A stretch of DNA of 64,000 bases, from the NCBI GenBank assembly GCA_951640165.1, contig OX621257.1:11791201-11855200 (forward strand), written 5' to 3'. A program made the translations under genes and the position numbers. The notes beneath the pieces were generated by a model. The model was given only the letters and a program-made list of their open reading frames with translations, ran no database searches and was not told the origin of the DNA. The stretch is from Pseudoips prasinana (lineage: Eukaryota; Arthropoda; Insecta; Lepidoptera; Nolidae). Below are positions 40,640 to 51,764 of this stretch, one piece after another. How positions within the stretch are numbered: position 1 is the first letter of the stretch; every line of letters starts with the position of its first letter.

Positions 40640-41235
40640 CAAAACTTGGATCATCGGCGTCGGGTTCCAAGCTTATCTGTTTTCTACAGGCTAATTTTAA
40701 TTCATGGAGAATGCGGTCAAGACCTCCCTGAACTTATCCCTCCTGCCTCGATTTTTCATCGGACAATCAGGCGTCGGGAAAGTGTCCACCCGCTTTGTTG
40801 TTGAATCCCATACAAAGCGCTGTGCTTCTTCTTTGATCATACGCACGGCTAAGCTGTGGAACACGCAAACGACGTCGTTTTCAGACTCATATCATCATTA
40901 CAGCTAAAATAAGTCCAATGCTGGACAAAACTCGCTCAAGAATCATCTTGGGGGGATATGCCATAATCGCTATGATTGGCACACGGGTTGGGGATCGCAG
41001 TAAGATGGTCATAGCACTCAGACGGAAGCTGCTGCCCGTCCTCTGGTAGATATTCTCTCAGGTCAACTTCTATTCATCCCATGGGTTGAGAAGGGGTGAT
41101 TATATTCCCAGACTCATATAACATGGGTTTATTTAAAGCTAAAGTGAATATGCATCTTATGGGTACGCGCGGTCCAGCTTCGACCACCTTCACTTACAAT
41201 CAGGTGAGATCATGGTCGAGCACAAACCTACAGAG
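40640..41235 (+). pseudogene. LINE polyprotein C-terminal fragment split by SINE-D
   Basis: RFVVESHTKRCASSLIIRTA-KLWNTQ and SFSDSY lie left of the SINE; YNMGLFKAKVNMHLMGTRGP continues right of it (41115 on). Together they give the RTAKLWN...YN.G.FK..VN.HLMG ending usual in Jockey/CR1-type LINEs. It is 5' truncated. Confidence 0.7.
40893..41108 (-). mobile_element. SINE-D, copy 2, with 11-bp TSD
   Basis: Flanked by cagactcatat on both sides (40882-40892 and 41109-41119). The minus-strand body matches 48069-48325, with the (GAT)n tail at the left end. Clean evidence of target-primed retrotransposition. Confidence 0.8.
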
Positions 41236-41589
41236 TATTAAACAAAGGTGTAATGCCATTTAAATTAGTTTCATGGTATAAAGAGAACGATTACGCAAAG
41301 GTTGTCTAGAACAGGAGGTGAAGGCGTTAATTCTCAGGCGCAAATGCTCGACTGGATGCCGACTGATGAACAGAGGTCGTCGGTCGTAGATAATTATAAT
41401 TAGTTTTATCATATTACATTCATAAACAGGAATGATGACGTGACTATTGACATATATGAATGATTCTGCGGATACAAAACATGCATATCTCACGTATCGA
41501 CGATAAAGACTAAAGTCCACATAATGCCGTTCATCAGTTCATATTCCGCGAAAACTTAGATCTATTTATTATTACCATTTAGCTTTGTT

Positions 41590-42310
41590 TGTTTTGGAAG
41601 ATGTCTTCAAGCTTCTGGACTGGGAAGGCTTTGGCATCAATATCAATGCGAGTACATCACTCATCTTCGATTTGGCGATGACATATTAGTCATGGCTGAG
41701 ACCATGGAAGACTTCAGTACAATACTCGATGGTCTCAGCAGAGTCTCACATCAAGTGGGTCTAAAAATGAACATGGACAAGACAAAAATCATATCAAACG
41801 TCCAACCCGCTCAAGTGCAGGTGGGAGACTCTGCACTCGAATTTGTAAACCACTATATTAACCGAGGACAAACTATTCAACTAGGTAAGTTCAACTTCGA
41901 GAAAAAGGTCAATGGTAGAATCCAACTCGGCTGGGCAGCGTTTGGGAAGCTACGTAATAATTATCTTCTCGTCCCAAATACCACAATGTTGAAGTTTAGT
42001 CGAAAGTCTTCGACCAGAAAGTGTAGCCAGTGATGACTTATGAAACAGAGACGTGGTCGCTTACTATGGGCCTTATAAGAAAGCTCAAAGTCACCCAAAA
42101 AGCAATGGAGAGGGCTATGCTTGGAGTATCGCTGCGCGATTGAATAGAAAACGTCGAACTCTATACTACGACTATCATACTGCGATATCCAAACCGTCTG
42201 CCAAGCGGGGCGATCACGGCAGATCCCTCCAAATAGTGGACACAACTCTACTGTGGCAATCTTTTGCCTTTGTCCAGCAGTGGACGTCATTCAACTGCCA
42301 TGATGATGAA
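41590..42310 (+). pseudogene. RTE LINE fragment with several frameshifts
   Basis: LEDVFKLLDWEGFGI-type start, FGDDILVMAETMEDF (Ala of FADD replaced by Gly), VGLKMNMDKTKIISNV and IQLGWAAFGKLRN, then MTYETETWSL-like and FVQQWTSF in other frames. A SINE-D-like stretch (tgcgatatccaaaccgtctg) sits at ~42160-42245. Confidence 0.75.
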
Positions 42311-43054
42311 ACACCAACTAGATTTCTTGATAATTATTTAAGAAAAAAGTATTAACACTCGAACTACGTTGTTTGTATTGTAATCATAGAGCTTAACTTC
42401 AAACACTCAATAACATAGGTAAGTTATGTTAATGCTACACTTTACATACGAAAATGTACCCTATTTCGCACGAAATAAAGATATCTTTACCAACTCGGAA
42501 TGCACTATACTTACCTTATCTTTGACTTTCTAATCTCCTTTACGACTGTTTATTAAACATACCTCTTTAGGTGACATTTTAATTGTTTATTTTCTCATAG
42601 TTACTAAAATAATGTTTTAATTTAATTCTGATAAAAAGGTGTGATTGTGCTACTTTTTATTAATTAGGTAAATTTCTCTTTCAGTATCTTAATTAGGTGT
42701 CTTGACATGAGTGTCTTGATATGTAAATGTTTGCTGTATGCTTGACGGTAAAGGAATTAATATATGTTATAAAAAAGTATTCTATTTTTTATAATAATTT
42801 TCAAATAAATAATTTTAAAATTTATTTATTTAATCCTTCTCTTAATAATGAACAGGAAGCAACCTCTCTGCGTCCTATGGAATAAAATAAAATTGAAAAG
42901 AAATAGTCCTCATACAACTGAGAAATCGCGTAAAAATGTTCAAAGTATGTTACGCGATTTCTCTGTTGTTGAGAACTAATTTTCTTTCTACTTCCTCCTT
43001 CTTCTTCAAAGTCCTTAATTGTTAAAAACCACCCGACTCCAATTTTACACACAA
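42311..43054. other. Unassigned AT-rich sequence
   Basis: No ORF or shared repeat. aaatcgcgtaa at 42925 and ttacgcgattt at 42952 form a small hairpin. Confidence 0.35.
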
Positions 43055-43250
43055 TTATACACTCAAAAAGAAATCGGAGACGTTCTCAAGAAAGGACAGG
43101 TCAGAAGTACCCTAAACCGGCGAGCATGTATGAAGAATATAATGACAGTAATCGAGGCAAAAGACGTGTGCAAAGATCGTGACAAATGGAAATCTGTTGT
43201 CTCTGTCTACCCCTCTGGGAAACAGGCGTGAGTCTATGTATGTATGTATA
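43055..43250 (+). pseudogene. LINE C-terminal fragment (TATG-tailed family)
   Basis: [40 protein letters not shown] and VYPSGKQA, then a stop and a tatgtatgta tail. The best-preserved ending of this family. Confidence 0.65.
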
Positions 43251-43450
43251 CACTGCTGGACTGAAATTAACTGGCTTTCAAAAGACAATAACCGCATCGA
43301 AATCGATCCATCCATTTGAGAGCTACGATGCCAAAAACAAACACACATACACAGCAAGACAAACAGCAAGTCAAACTTCTTGCGTGTGACGCAAGAAGAG
43401 GGGTAAATAAAACCCCTCTTTTTGCATCTGGGGTTAATAAAAATTCCGCT
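43251..43450 (+). repeat. Transposon-like fragment with two hairpins
   Basis: cttcttgcg/cgcaagaag and aggggt/acccct hairpins follow acaaacacacatacac. The layout recalls decayed Helitron ends. No terminus found. Confidence 0.35.
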
Positions 43451-43627
43451 AATGAAGAAATAACACAAAATAAGTAAAAAAAAATCTAAAGATTGTTTTA
43501 CTGTACATTCTTTTTGTATTAAATTGTGTAAAAGTGTGGGATTTATGTCAATGGGACATACTTTAACGTCACTATTTGAATGTGAAGTTTTTTCCTAAAT
43601 ACGTTTTGCTTGGTTTTATATGGTGTT

Positions 43628-43805
43628 ATAAGCTGTGCCCCGCGGTTTTACCCGCATTAATCGTTATAAATTATAGCCTATGAGTTAATCCAGGGTGTCA
43701 GCTAACTCCATACCAAATCTTATTCGCTCCAGCCGTTTAGACGAAACAAACATACACACTCGAACAGTCAAACACTCACAAACTTTCGCCTTTATAGTAT
43801 TAGTG
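43628..43805 (-). mobile_element. Short Helitron
   Basis: On plus: agctgtgccccgcggtttta (complement of the 3' hairpin end) to ctttatagtattagtg (complement of the 5' end). Internal deletion compared with 22900. Confidence 0.6.
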
Positions 43806-43968
43806 TGAAGTGTGATAATTGGTCACTTTTACATTATTTTTAAGACTTTTTACATGGAAACCAACAGAACTGGACAGTTTAATACTCTTGTGCAGAGGAC
43901 GCAAGATTATGTGTGCCAACGCTTGTGAACTGTTAATCGCCTTAAGTTCAGAATTATTATGTCGTTCT

Positions 43969-44212
43969 GGGGCTCTACCGGCTAAACCGGCGAACATCGA
44001 TTTCTTTAATGGCGTTCAAATAAATAATGGTAAAAAATGACTTAATCAATCGTTAAATCGGCTTCAACGTTGACAATCGATTCCGGACCATTAATGACGT
44101 CACATGTGCTCATAGAAGCCGATTTAACGATTGATTAAGTCATTTTTAACCTTTATTTATTTGAACGCCATTAAAGAAATCGATGTTCGGTGACTTAGCC
44201 GGTAGAGCCCCT
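43969..44212. repeat. Long inverted repeat, ~97-bp arms
   Basis: 43969-44065 and 44115-44212 are near-perfect complements (ctctaccggcta, gaacatcgatttctttaatg, gacttaatcaatcgttaaat) around a 49-base centre that carries caatcgattccggaccatta. The centre relates to 11166 and 25690. Confidence 0.85.
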
Positions 44213-44449
44213 GGTCAAATACAGGCTAGTCACAACGACGACCAGTCCTCTGCGAAGGACTTATTGTAGTGCCAACGTGTGCATTTCTATTCTCCCACTC
44301 TCACGATCCGATGGGACGGTTAGCCAATATAGAAGAAGAAGATAAGAGAAGATTCAGTAAACAAGAACAGATAATAATAATATATAGGATGTACACATAA
44401 AGAAATTCTTAATTGCTATCTGTGCGAGTCTGAATTGGTCCCATAAATA
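44213..44449. other. Sequence flanking the inverted repeat
   Basis: gtgccaacgtgtgcattt and actctcacgatccgatggga resemble 11480-11540 and 48730-48790, so this is part of the same dispersed family. Confidence 0.4.
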
Positions 44450-44660
44450 AAATAAAAAAGGTTTTTATTCACGTAGACTTTGAAAAAGCGCTTGTAAATA
44501 GTCAGAACATGTTCGTAGTAATATATAATTAATTTATAATTATTTCTAGGTACATATAGATATTTAGGTATACGGATTGTAGGAAATAATTTACAATAAG
44601 ATTTATGTTATAATAGTAACGATACTTACCTAACTTAAATTAAGTTATTGTCAAGGATCA
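44450..44660 (-). mobile_element. LINE 3'-UTR repeat (gaataaaaacc family), minus
   Basis: ggtttttattcacgtagac, gcgcttgtaaatagtcagaa and catatagatatttaggtat. Confidence 0.65.
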
Positions 44661-45049
44661 TATTGTGTAGGTTTAATTATCTAAATTTTTAATTTTAGCT
44701 ATATTTTTACTACTACTACGAATTAAATGCTATTATTATGGCATCTCAGCACCAGCTGTGACATTGACTGTTGCAGCGCTGGTTTTCTGATGGAACTGAA
44801 TCTGAATGAAATTCTTCTGATTACCGTAAAGACCCAATAAATTCGCCTCCGGGCAGATACTGAGACCTTTCTCCATAGAAAAATACCATTATCACGTTTT
44901 GGTACGACCCTGGATTTGGAACCAGGACCCCATTAACTGCGATTGAACACGACGACTATATGAGACCATCAAGGAGAGAGATCAGGCTTCACGTGCCAAC
45001 TGACAGTCCCGGCTGCCACTCATTACCTGCATTACCTCGTTATTTAATA
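44661..45049. other. Unassigned sequence
   Basis: Nothing recognised. Confidence 0.3.
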
Positions 45050-45240
45050 ATAATAACATCATCATATCAGCCGAAAGACGTCCACTGCTGGACAAAGGCC
45101 TCCCCCAAGGATCTCCACAATAGCCGGTCCTGCGCTGCCCGCATCCAGCGGCTTCCCGCAACCCGCACAAGATCGTCGGTCCACCGTGTAGGAGGCCTGC
45201 CCACGCTGTGTCTTCCGGTTCGTGGTCGCCACTCGAGAGA
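45050..45240 (-). pseudogene. RTE 3' fragment
   Basis: The minus strand encodes LEWRPRTGRHSVGRPPTRWT-DDLVRVAG and a DRLLWRSLGEAFVQQWTSFG end, then a (GAT)n run. It is open throughout, so a young copy, but only ~60 codons. Confidence 0.75.
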
Positions 45241-45507
45241 GAATAATAACATCCTTGAACATTATTCACACACGGCCATCTGATACCAAACTATGCAGAT
45301 CGTGTACTATGGAAACCAGATAGCTGATATATGTAGGTACTACTTTTCTTTTGTAAATACATACTTATATAGATAATTACATTAAGACTCGGGACGTTTG
45401 ACCCGTTAATGATGTAATTAGATTAGACATTTTCATGCACACATATCTGTCCTGGGTGGGAATCGAACCAAAGTATCTACCAACCACGCCAAAGGGCACG
45501 TCAAATT
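45241..45507 (-). mobile_element. SINE-B, copy 7 with ~45-bp insertion
   Basis: Minus-strand SINE-B, with a foreign block (gggacgtttgacccgttaat region) at ~45385-45430 in the core and a damaged head. Confidence 0.65.
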
Positions 45508-45563
45508 TGTCGGTTGTTAAAACCGTTATCCCAAATCCAAACACGAATTATCGGTTTTTTCAT

Positions 45564-45597
45564 ATTTTGTGGTAATTCCAGGGAATTACCACAAAAT
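45564..45597. repeat. Perfect palindrome, 16-bp arms
   Basis: attttgtggtaattcc and its complement are separated by 2 bases. Confidence 0.95.
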
Positions 45598-45631
45598 ACA
45601 CTCACACACTTGTGGTACAGTTTAAAAATAA

Positions 45632-45804
<173 letters not shown>

Positions 45805-45967
45805 TCTACTATATAAAAATAAGTCGGATTTTGCTTCCTGACGCTTTAACTCCAGAACGCACGAACCGATTTCCACGGTTTTGAATTCGTTGGAAAGGTC
45901 TCGGGCTCCGTGAGGTTTATAGCAAAAAAAAAATTACAAAATTTAACGCGGGTAACACCGCGGGGCA
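45805..45967 (+). mobile_element. Helitron, third subfamily, tandem unit 2
   Basis: It starts TCTACTATAT at 45805, directly after CTAG of unit 1. It is over 90% alike by eye. It ends at gcgggtaacaccgcggggca, lacking the final cagCTAG. Confidence 0.75.
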
Positions 45968-46215
45968 TATATAAATCTATTGCATTGTGGAGACGCCGAC
46001 GTCTATTACTTGACGTTCTTTGGGTTTCTTATGCTGAAATAATGATAAAACTAGTAGTTCTGGAAATAGCAAAGGGAATCAAATCCACCACTTTGTAAAT
46101 TCTAGTCAATTTATCACCTCATCACGAGAGAATGCTTCATCAAACTACAACCAAAATGTATAATTAAAAATATCTCAGCTTAAAATCTGGTGCATTTTTA
46201 TTGAAATTGGGTGTA

Positions 46216-46860
46216 ACGAATCTCATGATATCAATCAATCAATCAATCAATCAAATTATTTATTGCTGAACATAGGTAGGTACAATATAAGATGACAAAT
46301 AAAGGCGCTTAGTTCACTATGTTCTGCCCGATGTGGCATGCAAAGTATTACATTATTACATCAAAGTTAATGTCACTAAATATCTTATTATTAGCATTAT
46401 GTCATGTATTACACTTAATATAGACTGCAATAGAATTAATCATCAACATCATAACTTAAATCGGACTTACAAAGCATTCACCTAAATTTCTAAATTATCA
46501 CTCAAGTACTCTTTTATAGAGTAGTACCTATGCCTTATTTATTAACAATTCAAGAAGTTTCTTTCTGTATTTTGTGATAAGATCTTCTAATATAATGTTT
46601 TTGGGTAATTTATTATAAATTTTTGGGGACATACCCAAGAAATTTTTATTATACACGATGTTTTTGTGTGGTCGGAATCTAATTTTATTTTTGTGTCGTT
46701 TGCTTTATATAACTTGATCCTCAATTGTATGAAGACGCTTAAACATGTTGGCGTCTGTTTTTAATATATTTATATATAACAAAGGGATGTAGCATTAACG
46801 TACAATAAATAAATAATACTATAAGATTTTTTCGATAGGGACTAATTTTGTTAATTAATT
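46216..46860 (-). pseudogene. LINE ORF2 C-terminus and 3' UTR, (TTGA)n tail
   Basis: The minus strand encodes RFRPHKNIVYNKNFLGMSPK, IYNKLPKNIILEDLITKYRK and KLLELLINKA then stop at ~46532. The 3' UTR runs to a (TTGA)n run at 46234-46256 (minus). The short-repeat tail suggests CR1-type. Upstream domains are absent. Confidence 0.65.
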
Positions 46861-47320
46861 ACTTTAACTTGGTTGTAAGTTTTTTGGCGGCATATTTGTT
46901 GCACTGGTCTATCGCAATCGGTTTACAAACATTGCACTGAGTAGATATGGTACTATGTGCCTTTGTTATATACGTTATCTCACTTATTTTTCCATATTTC
47001 TATTTGCGTTAGTTTTCAAAGAGCTTCTAGAATGTTATTAGACACCTACCAATTTGTCTGAATTTATTTGAAAGACAACTTAATTAATTCCTAAGTAGCA
47101 CAGGGCACTTAACAAACATGCATTTCACGGACACATAGGCACAGAACAACTGTTACGGGTCACACTACAAGTTATCTCTAATATATGAACCTGGTCATAG
47201 AGGAGTTAAGGATTATTCACATCATTACAGCCTTTTCGTAGGCAGTTCTCAAGAACAGTTCCGTTTCATTGCATGATTACTCACTGACTATATAAAAAAC
47301 CTACACCATTTTTTATTGAC
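46861..47320. other. Mostly unassigned, one worn SINE-C
   Basis: 47085-47190 contains cacagggcacttaacaaac and cagaacaactgttacgggtc, a decayed minus-strand SINE-C. The rest is blank. Confidence 0.4.
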
Positions 47321-47323
47321 TTA

Positions 47324-47432
47324 CGGTCAGCGCAGACCGAGAGTAGCGCAGCGGAGAGGATTTTATTAAGTTGATTTTCTAGTGCCTTAATAAAATCCTC
47401 TCCGCTGCGCTCCTCTCTGTCTGCGCTGACCC
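47324..47432. mobile_element. MITE-A, copy 2 (short)
   Basis: Ends CGGTCAGCGCAGAC / GTCTGCGCTGACCC, with TTA on both sides (47321-47323 and 47433-47435). The centre is deleted compared with 8941-9178. Confidence 0.75.
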
Positions 47433-47435
47433 TTA

Positions 47436-47667
47436 GGCCATTGGCACACTGCCCCGCATGATGCAGCGTAGTGCGTGAGTGCGTGTTCTAACGTTGCTTG
47501 TAAGCATCTCCGTTTGTATAGAAAACACGCACAGTCCAATACAGAACATGCATCTGCATGAACGCGCGTGGATGCGTTTTCAGTGTGTGTTTTCTATACA
47601 AACGGAGATACAAGCAACGTTAGAAGACGCACTACGCTGCATCATGCGGGGCATTGTGACAATCACC
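47436..47667. mobile_element. MITE-B, copy 2
   Basis: Ends GGCCATTGGCACACTG / CATTGTGACAATCACC, with TTA on both sides (47433-47435 and 47668-47670). Internal inverted blocks gcatgatgcagcgtag and ctatacaaacggagat. The left TTA is shared with MITE-A. Confidence 0.8.
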
Positions 47668-47670
47668 TTA

Positions 47671-48056
47671 GAGATTTTAATGACAAAGTATATAAAAGGT
47701 AGATCAATATATACAAAAAAATTTGATTCTGACGCACGCAAAAGAATTTCATTTACATATAGAATTTTAAGTAATGGAATCAGGTGTTAATTCATGAAAA
47801 TCTATGACAATCATAATACAAAATCAATATGTAGTGTTAATTCTGCTAACTAGTCATGTTTCATTAAGCCGTAATCCAACTTAAAACTAGCGGAATTAAC
47901 ACTACATTTTGATATAGAATTTTATTACTTACCCTTATAGTTTATTTTCTACTCTACGTTTTTCACACAAGTAAAATTTAATTTGGATTTCCAACAATAG
48001 TTTAGTAGAATTCCAACTTCATCACTTTAATTTTCTAAATTCCAAAGGTCTATCAT
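47671..48056. other. Unassigned sequence with inverted pair
   Basis: aatatgtagtgttaattctgc (~47826) and gcggaattaacactac (~47890) form an inverted pair; otherwise nothing. Confidence 0.35.
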
Positions 48057-48068
48057 AACAATAATCAT

Positions 48069-48325
48069 CATCATCATCATCATTACAGCTAAATAAGTCC
48101 ACTGCTGCACAAGCCTCCCTCAAGAATCGTCTTGAGGGGATATGCCATAATCGCCACGCTTGGCAGGCGGGTTGGCGATCGCAGTAAGATAGTCATAGTA
48201 ATCAGAAGGAAGCTGCTGCCCTTCCTCATGTAGATATTCCCTCGGGTCAACTTCTACGCCCCCCACGGGATGAGATGGGGTGATGATATTCTGATTCTGA
48301 TATTTGTCGCCGTCACCACACAGCA
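48069..48325 (-). mobile_element. SINE-D, copy 3, with 12-bp TSD
   Basis: Flanked by aacaataatcat (48057-48068 and 48326-48337). Minus-strand body with a (GAT)n tail on the left. No tRNA head; the 5' end is gctgtgtggtgacggcgac. Confidence 0.85.
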
Positions 48326-48337
48326 AACAATAATCAT

Positions 48338-48680
48338 ACGTCTATTAATATACAACGTTCTTGAATTGATGAGGAAGAGAGTTTTACGTTCTTCGATATT
48401 CAATTATAACGTAGGAGTAGAAGTTTGAATTATCAATAAATTACGTTTAACAGTTTTACGTTTACAATTACATACAAGCTTAAAATTTAACTTTGGCAAA
48501 GTACACGACAAACTTTCATTGAATGTACGGAAAACGTTACACATTAACGTTTTACATACACATAGCTACATAGAATATATCTTTTGATCATTAACATTTC
48601 CTACCATTCCGAACCCTGCTTCTTTTCCACTTTTATATAAATATACAAATAATGTCTTCTTGGTGGAATTTCGGCCATGG
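48338..48680. other. Unassigned AT-rich sequence
   Basis: Nothing recognised. Confidence 0.3.
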
Positions 48681-48970
48681 TGACCAATTTAAATGGAGAT
48701 TAGGATCTGCGCGGGACATATAATAGTGCACAAGTGTGTGCGCAAACATAGGGGCACGTTCTATTCCGGTCTCATGATCCAATGGGACAAGACCGAATCT
48801 ACCGGTCAAATACAGGTCAGACGGCTTCACGAGGATGTAAAACCCTCCTGTAGCGATCCGTACTTCGAGATAATATTGAAAATTTTCATTTCAGAAAAAA
48901 ACTACTTATTGCCACAACCCAGGATAAACTCAGGACCTCAAAAATTTGTCGTTCAACACGCTTTCCGTTA
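48681..48970 (+). repeat. Dispersed non-coding repeat
   Basis: gcacaagtgtgtgcgcaaac, ctcatgatccaatggga and accggtcaaatacaggtcag resemble 11470-11560 and 44240-44320. The family is unknown. Confidence 0.45.
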
Positions 48971-49312
48971 GACTACCTTTAAAATATAACTACTAATATT
49001 ACTACACAAGGAATTAGTAGTAAGTTGTAATTTTACTTATTGAAGTTATAAATAACTTCTTGTTTTATTTTTTTAATCTTATTAGTTTGCGTTTGTTTAT
49101 TATTTTTAATTCACATTTTCATCTCAAGGGTGTGTTAGGGCATTGACTTGCATGTACACTCTTAATTATTTAATCATTAAAAATAAACCAAAATTAGTGC
49201 GAAAAATACTTAATTTTACAAATTATATCTTGTCTGCTTAACTTTTGCTCATGCTGATCACACATGGTTAGGAGCATAATTCATTCTTTAAGCAATTGTA
49301 AGCTAATTTGAC
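48971..49312. other. Unassigned AT-rich sequence
   Basis: Nothing recognised. Confidence 0.3.
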
Positions 49313-49480
49313 TGCACGTGTGGCGCAGCGGGTAAGACAGTCGCCTCGCCGCATAAATAGTTGTTCTGAGTCTGGATGTAATTTATGTCCGTCTATCATA
49401 TGTTTGTAAAGTACCCCGCGACACAGGGATTAAATTCCCTAGTGCGGGTGTTATCTTAAAAAATAATTAAAAAAATAAAT
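49313..49480 (+). mobile_element. SINE-C, copy 4, B box deleted
   Basis: The head gcacgtgtggcgcagcggg and gtcgcctcgccgc joins directly to ataaatagttgttctgagtc; the B box and linker are deleted. The tail ends ccctagtgcgggtgttatc. Confidence 0.75.
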
Positions 49481-49530
49481 AATCATGTAGGTATCAGTGT
49501 TCTGTTTGAGTGCTTTAATAAATAAACAAG

Positions 49531-49910
49531 AACCACAACTTGATATTTTCACAGCTATTTTTAGTACGAACTTTTCTAATTATCTTCGTATAATACGTTA
49601 AGAAGTACTATTAACCAAAACTTCTTCGTGTAATATTTTTAAAACTGCTTTTCGAATGAACTTTACTAATCATAGACGTCTTTGTATGATACATTAAGAA
49701 CTGCTCTTAGCCACAACTTCTTCCTGTGATATTTTTTAATTTATATACAGCTATTTTAATACAAATTTAGAAAGTATTCATGATTACGTATGGTAAGTTA
49801 AAAAAGAGCCATTAACCATAACTTCATAGTGTAATATCTTTGATTTTTATTCGACTATTGCTTTAACGAACTTAACTAATTATACACCTCTGCGTTGATA
49901 CATTTGCCTA
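49531..49910 (+). repeat. Degenerate tandem repeat, four ~95-bp units
   Basis: Units begin near 49531, 49613, 49709 and 49814, each with a-c-cacttc-like aacttct and cgtgtaatatttttaa-, cgaacttt-ctaat- and atacgttaagaa-like blocks. They are old and diverged. Confidence 0.6.
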
Positions 49911-50221
49911 CATACATTCTGTGGAGAGTGTCCTATATTTCAGTATTTATATAAGCTAATTGTGCATGTTTGAAAACTAATAAATCATGTAAATTATCAA
50001 TGAGCTACCTAATGGTGTGACCGCACTATCAGTTTACGTAATGTTTGTCAGTATAGTAATGTTTAGTCTAAGTTGCCGCCAAGCCTTGACCCCTTGGCTC
50101 TGTTGCAATGTTATCTGTATGCAGGCGCCAGGAAATAAGGTGCGTATTAGATTTAGACTATTTATAGTCTATGTAAATGGACCTCCGTCTTTATGGACTG
50201 CTCGTCGTGTCTAGTCTGTTG
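49911..50221. other. Unassigned sequence
   Basis: No exon or repeat confidently called. Confidence 0.35.
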
Positions 50222-50370
50222 GGGAAACTGACTGCTAAGCCAATGGTCGTGGATTTGACCCGCACCCAGTACTAATCTTTGTGGGATGAGTACGATTATT
50301 TGTTCTGAGTCTGGGTGTAATTTATCTATAATATGTATGTATTTAAAAATCGTCTTTTTTCATAGTACAT
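50222..50370 (+). mobile_element. SINE-H, copy 2
   Basis: Worn head (ggggaaactgactgctaagc, gtggatttgacccgcaccc), then ctaatctttgtgggatgagt and a ttgttctgagtctgggtgta core. Confidence 0.6.
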
Positions 50371-50379
50371 GCTCTGTTT

Positions 50380-50635
50380 TTTATTGTTTAAAAGAATTAT
50401 TAAAGACAAGTTGTGTAGCAAGGCAAATAACAAAATTTCTGATTGTTTAAGTGACAGAAGTGCTTGGGATTGAGTTTTTCTCTAAGTCAACACACGTAAA
50501 AAATGTGTAATACATTTTATTTACAAAAGGATTCCTACTGCGTTTTCTGGTAGTGTTTTTCAGTAGCTGCACTGCACGGCAGGGTACCCGCGGAGTTCAA
50601 ACGAAGATTCCACTTAAACGTAAAATTTTAAATTT
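50380..50635 (+). repeat. ~250-bp repeat (sister of 9410)
   Basis: gtttaaaagaattattaaag, gtgcttgggattgagttttt, acaaaaggattcctactgcg and ctgcactgcacggcagggta. It is not within a MITE here, which shows the block is independent of MITE-B. Confidence 0.6.
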
Positions 50636-50956
50636 GAATTTAGATTTGTTTAGATTTTCATCATGTCAGCCGAATGACGTCCACTGCAAAAAGGCCTTAA
50701 TAAGTTTACAAAAATTGCTTATTTATTTTTAATAATATATTTATTTCTCAAACAATTTAACTATTTCATGGCGGGTAGGCTAAATTTGTCAGCATAATTG
50801 AGTTTAACATCTGTGGCCAAAATAGACAAAGCCTGTATTTCGGATATCACTGCCAATGCCCTCGAGACTTATCAGAAACAAAGATATGATCAATCAATCA
50901 CTTTATTCATTTGCATGGAACAGGTTACATAAAGTTTGTGAAGCTAAATATAAGTA

Positions 50957-51303
50957 CAGACGCCAGCACATCCAGCTACCCCAATCTGTCAAATTTATTT
51001 TATAGAGTTCATCTTTATCACTAAAGCATAAGGTTCACTTTCAATTGGGGAAATTTGACAGATTTTTTAAAAAGGCTACGCCCGCATTAGGGAAATAATC
51101 CCTGTGTCTCGGGGTACTTTAGAAACATATATTAGACGGACACAAATTACATCCAGACTCTGAACAACTATGTATGGGTCACACAAATAGTTGTCCGGCG
51201 CAGGACTCGAACCCGCGACACTAAGCGGCGAAGCGACTATCTTTGCCGCTGCGCCACTCGTGCAGACAGATTTGATTGGGGTAGCTTGATGTGCTGGCGT
51301 TTG
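50957..51303. mobile_element. MITE-C, copy 2, split by a SINE-C
   Basis: CAGACGCCAGCACATC start, preceded by TA. The right end gatgtgctggcgtTTG has one change. It is interrupted at 51066-51264. Confidence 0.75.
51066..51264 (-). mobile_element. SINE-C, copy 5, inside MITE-C, 9-bp TSD
   Basis: gacagattt flanks both sides (51057-51065 and 51265-51273). Full head with B box (cgggttcgagtcctgcg). Confidence 0.85.
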
Positions 51304-51305
51304 AC

Positions 51306-51764
51306 ATTAGGAGTTGGCTGAATTATGAACTCAACTAGGTATGCAAATGTTAAGTTATTTTTTTTATATATTCGGGACTAGTCCCTCCCTCTTATCCACC
51401 ACTGCAACTCCTGTAAGCCAGGTTCAACAGTGGCACACAATGAAATGACACTGAGCGGTGAAGCTCAGGCATGTCCCGGGGAATCGATTTAACTGTCTTG
51501 GATACCGCAATGAGTTTAATCAGAAAGAGAAAAAGGAGGAGTTAGAAAATGAATAGTTCCACTTCCCTCCAGAGCAAAGCGGGAGACAGAATGATGTTAA
51601 AAGGCTATAGCCTCTTAAAATGAGAGATTTGCAACTAGAGAAGCCAGCTGCAAAAGCACCGCGGATCAATTTAAGAGTCCTAAGTGTAAATGTTAAGTTA
51701 TGATTGAAAGGGTTACTTACATGCACATTCACTATGACTCAGCTTTTATTATTAATAATTTATT
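51306..51764. other. Unassigned sequence
   Basis: The ~51380-51480 part (gactagtccctccctcttat, gtggcacacaatgaaatgac) looks like a dispersed repeat, but no second copy is in the window. Confidence 0.35.

Noticed and set aside
50148..50175. Possible 15-base microexon (acceptor gtatgcag, donor gtgcgt)
   Set aside because: Sites look fair, but so short a segment cannot be supported without transcripts.
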